A stretch of 34,656 bases of DNA from an uncultured bacterium (GCA_905214225.1 CAJMLL010000024.1:1-34656), one strand, 5' to 3'. Counted from the stretch's first letter, positions 16,481 through 25,494 are shown. A program made the numbers and translations. Notes: generated from the letters alone by a model not told the origin.

Positions 16481-17749
16481 ATGAAGATTATCAAAGAGTC
16501 AAAACAGAGAACCGCGCAGGACCGCCGCGCCGTCAGAACCGCTGTTTCAGACATCATCGATGATGTGATCGAAAACGGTGATGACGCTCTTCAGAAATAC
16601 TGCAGAAAGTTCGACGATAATAACAGGGAAGATTTCCGTGTAACAAAAGAGGAAATCCAGGAAGCCTATAATGCGGTTTCCGAGCAGGAACTCTCTGATC
16701 TGAAGGCCGCACACGCAAACATCCAGGCATTCGCGGCTGCCCAGAGAAAGACACTGACCGAGGTTCATGACTTCAGCCCGAGAGAAGGCATTTACTTAAG
16801 CGACCGAGTCATTCCGGTCCGTTCCTGCCTCTGCTACGTGCCGGGAGGACGCTTTCCCCTCTACTCCAGCGCGCTGATGCTGATCACCCCAGCCAAAGAA
16901 GCCGGCGTAAGGCGTATCGTCTCCTGTTCTCCTGCCATGAGAGGAACGGGAAAGATCAATCCGAAGACCCTGGTTGCCATGGATCTTGCAGGAGCCGATG
17001 AAATCTATGCCGTATCCGGTGCCCAGGCCATCGCCGCATTCTCCTATGGAACAGAAAACATCAAACCGGTAGATATGATTGTCGGCCCGGGAAATCAGTA
17101 CGTTGCAGAAGCAAAACGCCAGTGCTACGGACAGGTCGGCATCGACTTTGTCGCCGGCCCGAGTGAAGTTCTGGTGGTCGCGGATAAAAATGCCCGCCCT
17201 GATGTTCTGGCCGCTGACCTGATGGCGCAGTCTGAACATGACCCGAATGCCAAGGGAATTCTGCTGACTGACAGTGAAGAACTGGGACGTGCCGTCATGA
17301 AGTATGTAGATGAAGAACTGAAGATTCTTCCAGAAGCAAACCGTGCCAATGCATCCGCTTCCTGGCAGGACTACGGAGAAATCCGTGTTCTGGACAAGCT
17401 GGAGGATGCCGTTGAAATTGCCAATGAGATCGCGCCGGAGCACCTGGAAATCAATGTCGCTGATCCGGAAGCCATCCGCGAAAAGTTCGTCAACTACGGA
17501 TCCATGTTCATCGGCGGAAATACTGCAGAAGTCTTCGGAGATTACGCATCCGGCACCAACCACACTCTTCCGACCATGCGGGCTGCCCGCTACACCGGAG
17601 GTGTCTGGACAGGCATGTTCCTGAAGGTCTGCACACACCAGAGCATGACCAGAGAAGCCTCTCAGAAGATTGCCCCTCTCACGGCCAGAATGGCAAGAGG
17701 AGAAGGTCTGGAAGGACACGCCATCGCCGCGGATAAGCGCAAGGCCTGA
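16481..17749 (+). CDS. hisD: Histidinol dehydrogenase
   Basis: The 422-residue enzyme performs the last two oxidations of histidine biosynthesis using NAD and zinc. Signatures present are VIVGPGNQY-like MIVGPGNQYVAEAKR, GIDFVAGPSEVLVVAD, the catalytic Glu-His in APEHLEI, SGTNHTLPT and the C-terminal zinc histidine in GHAIAADKR. ATG 16481 is chosen because GAGGTG lies seven bases upstream; an upstream ATG at 16427 has no site and would add 18 unlike residues. It stands alone rather than in a his operon and is flanked by its own promoter. A GGTCA/TGACC hairpin at about 17778-17797 follows but has no T-tract. Confidence 0.94.
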   Translation: MKIIKESKQRTAQDRRAVRTAVSDIIDDVIENGDDALQKYCRKFDDNNREDFRVTKEEIQEAYNAVSEQELSDLKAAHANIQAFAAAQRKTLTEVHDFSPREGIYLSDRVIPVRSCLCYVPGGRFPLYSSALMLITPAKEAGVRRIVSCSPAMRGTGKINPKTLVAMDLAGADEIYAVSGAQAIAAFSYGTENIKPVDMIVGPGNQYVAEAKRQCYGQVGIDFVAGPSEVLVVADKNARPDVLAADLMAQSEHDPNAKGILLTDSEELGRAVMKYVDEELKILPEANRANASASWQDYGEIRVLDKLEDAVEIANEIAPEHLEINVADPEAIREKFVNYGSMFIGGNTAEVFGDYASGTNHTLPTMRAARYTGGVWTGMFLKVCTHQSMTREASQKIAPLTARMARGEGLEGHAIAADKRKA

Positions 17750-17935
17750 TCCTCGTTTTACAGGCAGAGGGTTCTGGTCAATTCGGGATCTGACCATGAT
17801 TTCCGGGGGCCGTCACCACTGATCCAGCCCTGCTGAAAACCCCTGTGAACTTTACCACGATAAATCAAAAGTGGATTAAACTGTTTAATGAACACAAATT
17901 ATGATAAATAATTTCATTAAAATTACAAAAATCGC

Positions 17936-17964
17936 TTGATTATTATTCTTGTAGAGCGTATACT
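17936..17964 (+). promoter_or_regulatory. Promoter of an orphan RNA
   Basis: TTGATT at 17936-17941, a 17-nt spacer and TATACT at 17959-17964 form a near-consensus sigma-A promoter. No reading frame with a ribosome site follows before the terminator at 18095. The preceding stretch, 17800-17935, is AT-rich and holds nothing recognisable. Confidence 0.7.
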
Positions 17965-17970
17965 AAGTCC

Positions 17971-18140
17971 AACGCCGGTAAGGATCCGGCGGTTCCAATC
18001 AGACTCGTCCTGTTCATTCATGCCGTTCAGGGCGGCAGGCAGAAAATCTGCAGTCTGATCTGTGGAACCTCCTGTTTACAAAAGAATCAAAATGCAATTG
18101 AAAAGGGAGCGGAAGCCTTTCGGAATCCGCTCCTTTTTCA
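17971..18140 (+). ncRNA. Candidate structured non-coding RNA, about 170 nt
   Basis: Between a good promoter and a strong terminator, the predicted transcript folds into three elements. The first is a hairpin CGCCGG/CCGGCG (17973-17978, 17986-17991). The second is a long stem pairing 17992-18004 with 18053-18068 (13 bp around a three-base bulge). Inside that stem are a GCCG/CGGC hairpin and a GCAGA-AAA-TCTGC hairpin. The third is the terminator stem. There is no start codon with a ribosome site. The next gene is convergent, so it is not a leader of that gene. I could not match it to 6S RNA, SRP RNA, tmRNA, RNase P or a known riboswitch by eye. A trans-acting regulatory RNA is the simplest reading. 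Confidence 0.5.
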
Positions 18141-18144
18141 ATTG
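18095..18144. terminator. Bidirectional Rho-independent terminator
   Basis: Arms 18095-18113 and 18126-18144 form a 19-bp stem with one G-U pair (CAATTGAAAA then a GGAGCGGA core). A run of T lies at the base in both directions. It closes the orphan RNA on the plus strand and the helicase gene (stop at 18159) on the minus strand. Confidence 0.88.
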
Positions 18145-18158
18145 TGTCTGTCTTTTCG

Positions 18159-21100
18159 CTAAAACTCTTCTTCCAGCAGATCCAGAAGATCGTCTCTGGT
18201 AATAACCCCGCTTCCGGTTCCTTCCGTGTTCAGGATATCTTCGGCAAGCTGCTTTTTCGCATCCTGCATTTCCATTATTCTCTCTTCAATTGTATTTTTC
18301 ATAATCAGTTTATATACGGTCACTTTCCGCTTCTGTCCGATTCTGTAGGCACGGTCGGTTGCCTGATTCTGCACCGCCAGATTCCACCATGGATCATAAT
18401 GGATGACCACGTCGGCACCGGTCAGATTCAGTCCCGTTCCGCCCGCACGGAGGGAAATCAGAAAGACCGGCGTGTCCCCCTCGTTAAATCGGTCTACCAG
18501 TTCCAGACGCTCCAGTTTCGGTGTCTTTCCGACAATCTTGTAATACGGAATCTTCCGTTCATCCAGATCCTTCTCCAGAAGATCCAACATAGACACGAAC
18601 TGCGAGAAGACCAGGATCTTATGTCCCTGCTCCGCCGCGCTCTGAATCAGTTCCACGCAGGCCTCTCTCTTGGCTGATCCGCCCTTGTAGTTCTGATAAC
18701 AGAGTGACGGATCGCAGCAGATCTGCCGGATCTGTGTAAGCGCCGCAAAAATCCGGAAACGGTTCTTCTGGAAGTCTTTCGCATCCTGCGCCAGCAGACG
18801 GTTCCTCATCTGCTGGACCCGTGCCTGATACAGTTCCTTCTGCTCCTTTTCCATGTAGGAATAATGCACTTCTTCCAGCTTGTCCGGGAGATCTTTCAGG
18901 ACATCCTGCTTAAAGCGGCGGAGAATAAACGGGGAAACCATATTTTTCAGCCTTTCCATCGTATCATCGTCATGATGGAGGACGATCGGTTTCTCAAACT
19001 GATTCCGGAAGGTATCATAGCGGTACAGGAATCCCGGCATCAGGTAATCAAAAATGCTCCACAGTTCGCTCAGACGGTTTTCAATTGGCGTTCCGGTCAG
19101 CGCAAACCTGGTCTGGCTCTGAATGATCTTGACGGACTTGGAGGCAGACGTCATGTGATTCTTTATATACTGCGCCTCATCGATGATTTCAAAGCGGAAG
19201 CGGATGTCCTCATACTCCGCGATGTCCCTCTTCAGCAGATCATAAGAAGTAATCAGCACATCGTAATTCTCTGCCGCCTTGATTTTCCGTGCTCTTTCCG
19301 GAGAGGTTCCGGTAATGGTGCAGGCACGCAGCTCCGGGGCGAACTTGGAAACTTCTGCCTCCCAGTTGTAAACCAGTGAAGCCGGGGAAACCACCAGAGA
19401 CACATTGTGTCCTTGCTCTTCTTTTTTTGCCGCGAGGAGGACTGCGATCACCTGTACGGTCTTTCCCAGGCCCATGTCATCGGCCAGAATCCCGCCGAAG
19501 CCGTATTTATCCAGGGTTCTCAGCCAGCGGTATCCGACCTTCTGATAGCGGCGCAGCACGCCTTTCAGTGTGCCCGGAACGGCAAAATCCGCGTCGTCAA
19601 TGGTCTTGAACTCTTTCACGAGTTCTCTGAATTTATGGTCGCGCTCGGCCTCGATATCGCCGGCATCTTCCAGCATTTTCTCGATATAGAGGGTGCGGTA
19701 AGCCGGGATCTGCATGTTTCCCTGGACGAACTCCTTAGGACTCATCTGCAGGGATTCCATAATCGCGTTCAGCCGCTGGAATTTCTCTTCATTCAGATTG
19801 ATAAAACTGCCGTCCTTCAGGCGGTAGAAGCGTTTTTTCTCCTGATACTGCTGCAGGATTTCCGTCAGTTCATCCGGACTCATGTCGCCTTCTACATTCA
19901 GGTCCAGAAGATGTCCTTCCGTCAGACGCACGCCAATCTTTACCGGGGTGCTCTTCCGGATCCGGACGCGCTGGAATCTGGTCGTGGCATTGACTTCGCC
20001 GATTTCCATCAGGCGCTCTACGCCGGCGGACATAAAGCGGTATACCGTATTGGAATCTCCTCCGCAGGTAAGCATGGAGCCGTCTTCCGTCTTCTGCGGA
20101 AAGTACTGTCTCAGTTCCGTCAGAACCCGGTTTTCTCTTTCTCTGTCACGGCTCTCTGAAATCGTGTCTGCAGAAGAAAGCTGCAGCAGATCGTACTGTT
20201 CATCTCCATAACTGCTGACGGCGCGGCAGGTCACATCCTGTCCCGGCGCGTCCAGATAAAAAGTAAACTCTGGAAGCGGCGGAAGACATTCCTGTATTTT
20301 TTCTTCCTCTTCCACTTCCACAGCTGCGTAACGGCGCATCCAGGGCAGAATATCATACATCAGAACCGCCAGATTCTGTCTGCCGAATACATAATCGAAG
20401 CTTCTCAGATCGCCGTTTCTGCGCAGACTGTCCCAGAGCGGCTGCATGGCTTCTACGGCATCCAGACCGATTCTCCGCAGGTGGTGCTGGCCGAAACGGT
20501 AGGCATAGTTCTGTCCCTTGAAAATCAGAGGACAGGTGCCTTCCATTCTCACGCCCTGCAGCACCCCGCTTCCAGAAGTGACCGGCTGAAGGAGAACCTT
20601 TACATGCAGGTCGCCGGTATCCGGTGTAATCCTGTACTTCTCACCGCCATACACCTTATACTCGACAGAATCACCCTTCAGAATATCGTAAAAATCATCC
20701 AGAATACTTCCGTAGAGAAGTACCGACGCACTCAGGTCAGAAAAATCCGCCCCATTTTCATCCGCGGCATTGTGCTGCCGGATAATGCGGTGAAGAAAAC
20801 GGTAATATTCCAGCCCTCTGGAGGTAAACCGGTCATCCCCCAGTAGAAACTCCGTTTTACTTCCAAAACGCATGGACTGATGCTGCTCCACCGATGTGCA
20901 GAATTCCTGCAGGTCCTTGATCTTATACTTTCTTCCGGCTCCCACACGCATCATCATCTGAAGAGTGCCGTTCTTCAGCATGACATAAGGCTCCAGATCC
21001 AGAAGCGGCTGTGTGGAAATCAGCTGACTTTCTGCTGCCGTCCGCTCCTGACGGGAATAGGACTGCAGATAGTCTTTCCGGAAATTATCCACCAGGCGGC

Positions 21101-21578
21101 TGGCCCCGGAATCCGTTGCGTCTCCCGGGTTATGATCGTACAAATAGCTTCCCATCAAGTAGATAAGCGCCGCCATATGCACACAGATCTGGTTGTTCCA
21201 ATGATCACTGGAATCAAAATAGGAAAGCATGCAGTCGTCGTCATAACAGGACATTTCCGTGACCGTGTCCTGCGTAAACCAGACAAACACACTGATATCC
21301 CTGCGCTTCTTATGCAGGATTCCGGTTGCGACACCGGACTGCACACCGCCCATGCGCCGGAAAAAACGGATATCTACAGATTCCAGCTCAAACTGCCCGG
21401 ATTTTGCCAGATTCATGCCCTCCGTCCAGAGCTGCATCGGAATCTTCAGCTTTCTGAGCATGCTTGGGTAGTCAAAATACCGGTACTGATCGCTGAACAG
21501 TTTTTCAAAATTCTTATAGACAGCTTCCGGGATCTCCGGACCGGAAACTTTTTTCTTTATTCTGCTGTCCTCTGTCAC
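18159..21578 (-). CDS. SNF2-family DNA translocase/helicase with SWIM-like zinc motif
   Basis: The 1,139-residue protein has a SWI2/SNF2 ATPase in its C-terminal half: Walker A ILADDMGLGKT near residue 700, Walker B with DEAQ near 799, and motif V-VI with SLRAGGTGLNLTGAD and QATDRAYRIGQ near 1,050-1,080. A cysteine/histidine group at about 109-135 (CYDDDC, then CVH) looks like a degenerate SWIM zinc finger. The region between is the SNF2-associated domain typical of bacterial homologues of unknown role. It probably remodels nucleic-acid-protein complexes, for example stalled RNA polymerase. The start is GTG with a weak GAGGG site. It is a single gene ending in a bidirectional terminator and divergent from the HD-domain gene. 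Confidence 0.9.
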   Translation of the reverse strand: MTEDSRIKKKVSGPEIPEAVYKNFEKLFSDQYRYFDYPSMLRKLKIPMQLWTEGMNLAKSGQFELESVDIRFFRRMGGVQSGVATGILHKKRRDISVFVWFTQDTVTEMSCYDDDCMLSYFDSSDHWNNQICVHMAALIYLMGSYLYDHNPGDATDSGASRLVDNFRKDYLQSYSRQERTAAESQLISTQPLLDLEPYVMLKNGTLQMMMRVGAGRKYKIKDLQEFCTSVEQHQSMRFGSKTEFLLGDDRFTSRGLEYYRFLHRIIRQHNAADENGADFSDLSASVLLYGSILDDFYDILKGDSVEYKVYGGEKYRITPDTGDLHVKVLLQPVTSGSGVLQGVRMEGTCPLIFKGQNYAYRFGQHHLRRIGLDAVEAMQPLWDSLRRNGDLRSFDYVFGRQNLAVLMYDILPWMRRYAAVEVEEEEKIQECLPPLPEFTFYLDAPGQDVTCRAVSSYGDEQYDLLQLSSADTISESRDRERENRVLTELRQYFPQKTEDGSMLTCGGDSNTVYRFMSAGVERLMEIGEVNATTRFQRVRIRKSTPVKIGVRLTEGHLLDLNVEGDMSPDELTEILQQYQEKKRFYRLKDGSFINLNEEKFQRLNAIMESLQMSPKEFVQGNMQIPAYRTLYIEKMLEDAGDIEAERDHKFRELVKEFKTIDDADFAVPGTLKGVLRRYQKVGYRWLRTLDKYGFGGILADDMGLGKTVQVIAVLLAAKKEEQGHNVSLVVSPASLVYNWEAEVSKFAPELRACTITGTSPERARKIKAAENYDVLITSYDLLKRDIAEYEDIRFRFEIIDEAQYIKNHMTSASKSVKIIQSQTRFALTGTPIENRLSELWSIFDYLMPGFLYRYDTFRNQFEKPIVLHHDDDTMERLKNMVSPFILRRFKQDVLKDLPDKLEEVHYSYMEKEQKELYQARVQQMRNRLLAQDAKDFQKNRFRIFAALTQIRQICCDPSLCYQNYKGGSAKREACVELIQSAAEQGHKILVFSQFVSMLDLLEKDLDERKIPYYKIVGKTPKLERLELVDRFNEGDTPVFLISLRAGGTGLNLTGADVVIHYDPWWNLAVQNQATDRAYRIGQKRKVTVYKLIMKNTIEERIMEMQDAKKQLAEDILNTEGTGSGVITRDDLLDLLEEEF

Positions 21579-21662
21579 GCTCTCATCCCTCTCGTTCGTT
21601 CACATTCTGCCGCTGCTGACGTATCGGCTGAAGATGTTCAGCGATACACAGCCATTCATATT

Positions 21663-21691
21663 ATTATACACGTTAGGGATATATTTTTGAA
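21663..21691 (-). promoter_or_regulatory. Promoter of the SNF2 helicase gene
   Basis: On the minus strand TTCAAA (21691-21686), a 17-nt spacer and a perfect TATAAT (21668-21663) lie about 85 nt before the GTG start. The divergent HD-gene promoter is only about 30 bp away. Confidence 0.55.
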
Positions 21692-21717
21692 GAAAGCCCT
21701 TCTGAAAATTATTTTTC

Positions 21718-21726
21718 TGTTATACT
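21718..21726 (+). promoter_or_regulatory. Extended -10 promoter of the HD-domain gene
   Basis: TGTTATACT matches the TGnTATAAT extended -10 form. It is 86 nt before the ATG. The leader has a small CCGCG-CTTC-CGCGG hairpin at 21751-21764. Confidence 0.55.
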
Positions 21727-21812
21727 GATAGTGTTATTGAAATTTCAGTTCCGCGCTTCCGCGGCGCAGATGCACCGGGAAAGTCCGGAAAATTGCAGGA
21801 GGAACAGCAGAA

Positions 21813-22313
21813 ATGAACAGACCAGATGAGCGCCTCATCCTCGCTATGATCAACTATGATCAGGGAGATCCGCAGCGTATTCAGCATTTTATTAAAGTAT
21901 ATACATTCGCGACACTGATCGCAGGACGTGAAGGCATCGACCCGAATGAAAAGCACGTTCTTGAGACTGCCGCCATCGTTCATGACATCGGCATCCACGT
22001 CAGTGAAGAGAAATACGGAAGCAGCAATGGAAAATACCAGGAAGAAGAAGGACCTGCAGAAGCAGAGAAACTGCTGCGCAAGGTCGGCGGATATTCAGAA
22101 GACCAGATTTCCCGTGTAAAATACCTGGTCGGTCATCATCACACCTATGATTCCATCGATGGCGATGACTACCAGATTCTGGTAGAAGCAGACTTCCTCG
22201 TCAACATCTATGAAGACAAGCTCGACAAGGCTGCGATCGAAAGCGCAGAAAAGAAGATCTTCAAAACAGAAACCGGTCTTCAGATTCTGCACGATATGTT
22301 TAGAGACGAATAA
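21813..22313 (+). CDS. HD-domain metal-dependent phosphohydrolase
   Basis: The 166-residue protein is essentially one HD domain: an early histidine in RIQHF, the defining His-Asp in ETAAIVHDIGI near residue 57, YLVGHHHTYDSI near 110 and a late aspartate in VEADFLVNI. These are the metal ligands of HD hydrolases, which cleave nucleotides or phosphate esters. The substrate cannot be told from sequence. The start has GGAGG ten bases upstream. It is monocistronic and divergent from the SNF2 gene; no intrinsic terminator is seen before the fold-back repeat 60 nt downstream. Confidence 0.85.
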   Translation: MNRPDERLILAMINYDQGDPQRIQHFIKVYTFATLIAGREGIDPNEKHVLETAAIVHDIGIHVSEEKYGSSNGKYQEEEGPAEAEKLLRKVGGYSEDQISRVKYLVGHHHTYDSIDGDDYQILVEADFLVNIYEDKLDKAAIESAEKKIFKTETGLQILHDMFRDE

Positions 22314-22373
22314 ACTACACAGACAGAAAACAGCCGGCAGTTAACAGGTGAAAACAACGCATTTCCATTAGAT

Positions 22374-22528
22374 GGCCGGAAATGAAGCTGACTCTTCAGA
22401 CCGGGCGCAGTTTCAGAGAAATTAGAGAAACTGTGGGGCATGATGCAAATTGGTGCATCATGCCCCACAGTGGTCCTCTCATCTCTCGGACTGCGCCTGC
22501 GGGCTTTCGAGAGGCTCCATTTCCGGCC
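22374..22528. repeat. 155-bp fold-back element with a perfect 18-bp core palindrome
   Basis: The core 22430-22447 and 22454-22471 are perfect inverted repeats around the loop AATTGG. Outside them, GCGCAGT and TCAGAGA-like segments pair imperfectly. The outermost GGCCGGAAATG (22374-22384) and CATTTCCGGCC (22518-22528) again pair perfectly, so the whole unit can fold into one long hairpin. Each core arm (TGCATCATGCCCCACA) resembles the IS3-type end 130 bp away (TGATCATACCCCATAA). A MITE or IS-derived fold-back is likely, but no second copy is in the window. No T-tract follows, so it is not a normal terminator. Confidence 0.7.
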
Positions 22529-22554
22529 GTCATTTTCAATTGCGTCGTAATAAT

Positions 22555-22623
22555 TCATACCTGACGATTAATGTGTTCTTGTACAATTTTTAGCTTAAAT
22601 TCTAAATCATATTCCTTGTGCAT
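22555..22623 (-). pseudogene. Truncated IS3 orfA transposase
   Basis: Twenty-two codons survive, beginning MHKEYDLEFKLKIVQEH, which fits the conserved N-terminus of IS3-family OrfA (KYxxEFKLxVV). A good GGAGGG site lies upstream. A stop follows and no further transposase sequence is found. From 22681 to 22915 nothing else was recognised. Confidence 0.6.
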
Positions 22624-22678
22624 GATGATCTTCCCTCCTCAAGCAGGACTGTACGTCCAACTTTATGGGGTATGATCA
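22555..22678 (-). mobile_element. Left-end remnant of an IS3-family (IS150-like) element
   Basis: Reading the minus strand from 22678, TGATCATACCCCATAAAGTTGG resembles the terminal inverted repeat of IS150-group IS3 elements. A GAGGAGGG ribosome site and an ATG at 22623 follow. The encoded MHKEYDLEFKLKIVQEHI is the start of the orfA transposase helix-turn-helix protein. The frame stops at TGA (22557-22555) after 22 codons. The rest of orfA, orfB and the right end are missing, so this is a dead fragment about 125 bp long. Confidence 0.65.
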
Positions 22679-22915
22679 CTTCTGAGATTTTTGTTTCTGA
22701 AATGGCAAAAATAATATTATCTGCAACAGATTTTTTGAAACTCCTCCCTGACGTTTTGAAACTACAGGAAAAAATCTGAATCGCAACGCCGCACTCTCCT
22801 TTATCCCATTCATTACTATCTGCACGAACCGCAAACGATGAACGAATTTCGGCAAAAAATACACAAACAGAAACTCAGTAAATAACAGACCGCATTTCTC
22901 TCCATGTATATTCCT

Positions 22916-25306
22916 TTACAGAATGCTTCCTACCGCGTACACGATAAAGGAAACAATCCAGGCAATCACGCACTGCCAGACCACGATTCCGGCTGCCCAG
23001 CGGCTGCCGAGTTCTCTTCTGATGGAAGCGATGGCCGCAACGCACGGTGTATAAAGCAGACAGAAGACCAGAAGGGCCAGTGCGGACAGCGGTGTCAGCA
23101 TGTGGACCAGATTCTGCGAGGTTCCCACCAGAACGTTCAGGGTTGCGACTACACTTTCCTTGGCCATAAAGCCAGTGATCAGCGCCGTGGAAATCTTCCA
23201 GTTTCCAAAGCCCATCGGCGCAAAAATCGGCGCAATCAGGCCGCCCAGCATAGCCAGCATGCTGTTTTCTGAGTCACTGACCATATGAAGCTGCGGGTTG
23301 AAATGCTGCAGGAACCAGATCACGATCGTCGCCACGAAAATGACGGAGAACGCACGCTCCAGGAAATCCCTGGCCTTATCCCAGAGAAGCTGCAGCACGG
23401 TCTTGGCCGATGGCAGACGGTAGTTCGGAAGTTCCATGACGAACGGCACAGCCTCGCCTTTAAACAGGGTCCGCTTACTCAGAAGCGCCATGAGGATGCC
23501 GACCAGAATGCCGATAAAATACAGGCAGACCATGATCAGACCGCCCTTCCCCGGGAAGAAGGCCGCCGTGAAGAATCCGTAAATCGGAAGTTTTGCCGAG
23601 CAGCTCATGAACGGCGTCATCATGATCGTCATTTTACGGTCACGCTCCGACGGCAGCGTCCTGGTGGACATGACCGCCGGCACACTGCAGCCGAATCCCA
23701 GCAGCATCGGCACGATACTTCGTCCCGACAGGCCGAGTTTTCGCAGCTGCTTGTCCATGACAAATGCCACACGTGCCATATATCCGGTATCTTCCAGCAG
23801 CGACAGGAAGAAAAACAGGGTGACGATGATCGGAAGGAAACTGATGACGCTTCCAACACCCTTGCATATGCCGTCGATAATCAGTGAATGCACCGCACCG
23901 GTCACATTTGCCGCGGTCAGCCCCCGGTCCAGAAGATTCGTCAGGGCATCCACCCCCATCGCCATCAGATTCTGCAGGCCCGCGCCGATGACATTAAAGG
24001 TCAGATAGAACACCGCGGCCATAATCCCGATAAATGCCGGAATCGCCGTGTACTTTCCCGTCAGGATTTTATCGATCTTCCGGCTTCTCTCATGCTCCTT
24101 GCTCTCATGCGGCATGACCACCGTTTTCTCTACCAGTTTCTCAATGAAGGAGAATCGCATGTCCGCAATCGCAGCGGCACGGTCCAGTCCGCGTTCATCC
24201 TCCATCTGCACGATGATATGCTCGATGGTCTCCTTCTCATTCTGCGACAAATGGAGAGCTTCAAGGATATTCTGGTCTCCCTCCACCAGCTTGGTTGCCG
24301 CAAACCGGATCGGAATTCCGGCATTCTCCGCATGATCCTCGATCAGATGCATGATGCTGTGCAGGCATCTGTGCACCGCGCCGCCGTGCTCATCCGGACT
24401 GCAGAAATCCAGTCTGCCCGGCCGCTCCTGATAATGCGCCACGTGAATCGCATGATCTGCCAGTTCCTGAATGCCCTGCCCTTTTACCGCCGAGATCGGA
24501 ACAACCGGAATTCCCAGTTCTTCCTCCATCTCATTGATGCGGATGGACCCGCCGTTTCCAGTCAGCTCATCCATCATATTCAGCGCCAGAACCATCGGAA
24601 CGTCCAGCTCCATCAGCTGCATCGTCAGGTAGAGATTTCTCTCAATATTGGTCGCGTCAACGATATTAATGATGCCGCGCGGCTTTTCACCGATTATGTA
24701 CTGACGGGTGACAATTTCCTCACTGCTGTAGGGCGACATCGAGTAAATTCCCGGAAGATCCGTGATTTCCGTATTTTTCTGTCCCAGAATCGCGCCGCTT
24801 TTCCGGTCCACCGTTACGCCCGGGAAATTTCCCACGTGCTGGTTGGATCCGGTCAGCTGATTGAACAGCGTTGTCTTTCCGCAGTTCTGGTTGCCCGCCA
24901 GGGCGAATGTCAGCCGCTCATCATCAGGAAGCGGATGCTCACCTGCGCGGGTGTGGTATTTTCCGCCTTCACCGAGGCCTGGATGATCCAGGAACTCCTG
25001 ATCCTTTTCTTCCTCTTGCTGAATCTCTTTTGTCTGTTTCTTCTCTGCCCGGTCCTCACGGACTTTCTCAGCGTCCGCCGTCACCGGCTCAATCTCGATC
25101 TTCTCCGCGTCGTCCAGCCTGAGGGTCAGCTCATAACTGTGAATCTGCAGTTCCATCGGATCGCCCATCGGGGCATACTTGATCAGCCGGACCACTGCGC
25201 CCGGTATCAGACCCATATCCAGGAAATGCTGGCGCAGCGCGCCCTGTCCTCCAACGGACCGGATTCTCGCGCTTTCGCCGATTTCCAGCTCTCTTAAATT
25301 TTTCAT
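22916..25306 (-). CDS. feoB: Ferrous iron transporter, FeoA-FeoB fusion
   Basis: The 796-residue protein imports Fe2+ under anaerobic conditions. Residues 1-75 are an SH3-like FeoA domain (MKNLRELEIGESARI, then QHFLDMGLIPGAVV). A charged linker to about 130 follows. The G-protein domain carries G1 GNQNCGKTT, G3 DLPGIY and G4 NMMD. From about 440 the membrane region has the two Gate motifs, including LLGFGCSVPAVMSTRTL. FeoA is often a separate gene; here it is fused in frame. ATG 25306 has AGAAGGA upstream; an in-frame GTG at 25336 would add ten residues and lacks a site. No FeoC and no clear Fur or DtxR box were found. Confidence 0.93.
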   Translation of the reverse strand: MKNLRELEIGESARIRSVGGQGALRQHFLDMGLIPGAVVRLIKYAPMGDPMELQIHSYELTLRLDDAEKIEIEPVTADAEKVREDRAEKKQTKEIQQEEEKDQEFLDHPGLGEGGKYHTRAGEHPLPDDERLTFALAGNQNCGKTTLFNQLTGSNQHVGNFPGVTVDRKSGAILGQKNTEITDLPGIYSMSPYSSEEIVTRQYIIGEKPRGIINIVDATNIERNLYLTMQLMELDVPMVLALNMMDELTGNGGSIRINEMEEELGIPVVPISAVKGQGIQELADHAIHVAHYQERPGRLDFCSPDEHGGAVHRCLHSIMHLIEDHAENAGIPIRFAATKLVEGDQNILEALHLSQNEKETIEHIIVQMEDERGLDRAAAIADMRFSFIEKLVEKTVVMPHESKEHERSRKIDKILTGKYTAIPAFIGIMAAVFYLTFNVIGAGLQNLMAMGVDALTNLLDRGLTAANVTGAVHSLIIDGICKGVGSVISFLPIIVTLFFFLSLLEDTGYMARVAFVMDKQLRKLGLSGRSIVPMLLGFGCSVPAVMSTRTLPSERDRKMTIMMTPFMSCSAKLPIYGFFTAAFFPGKGGLIMVCLYFIGILVGILMALLSKRTLFKGEAVPFVMELPNYRLPSAKTVLQLLWDKARDFLERAFSVIFVATIVIWFLQHFNPQLHMVSDSENSMLAMLGGLIAPIFAPMGFGNWKISTALITGFMAKESVVATLNVLVGTSQNLVHMLTPLSALALLVFCLLYTPCVAAIASIRRELGSRWAAGIVVWQCVIAWIVSFIVYAVGSIL

Positions 25307-25375
25307 ATTCTGCCGATTTCCTTCTCTTGCGTGCACTCACCCGAGTGCAGAGTTTTAATATTTTTGTTTACAGAT

Positions 25376-25405
25376 ATTATATAGCATCGCAGCGCTGGAG
25401 TTAAA
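25376..25405 (-). promoter_or_regulatory. Promoter of feoAB
   Basis: Minus-strand TTTAAC (25405-25400), an 18-nt spacer and TATAAT (25381-25376) lie about 70 nt before the ATG. The AT-rich DNA around it does not show a recognisable iron-regulator palindrome. Confidence 0.5.
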
Positions 25406-25494
25406 CACCTCTATTAATATTTCCAATGATTTTACAATGCGTTCTATAAGCCGCAGACAAAAAGTACTCCGCCTTCCTGTCTTCTTCACCAAGG

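Noticed and set aside
17778..17797. GGTCA/TGACC hairpin after hisD as a terminator
   Set aside because: The stem is only five pairs and no T-tract follows.
22430..22471. CRISPR repeat or Rho-independent terminator
   Set aside because: A single palindrome without spacers or repeats, and no T-tract after the stem; a fold-back mobile remnant fits better.
22280..22558. Minus-strand frame of 92 codons through the fold-back element
   Set aside because: Spans an inverted repeat, has no ribosome site of its own and no domain similarity.
22676..22864. Minus-strand 62-codon frame downstream of feoB
   Set aside because: No ribosome site or recognisable features; the 22681-22915 gap seems empty.
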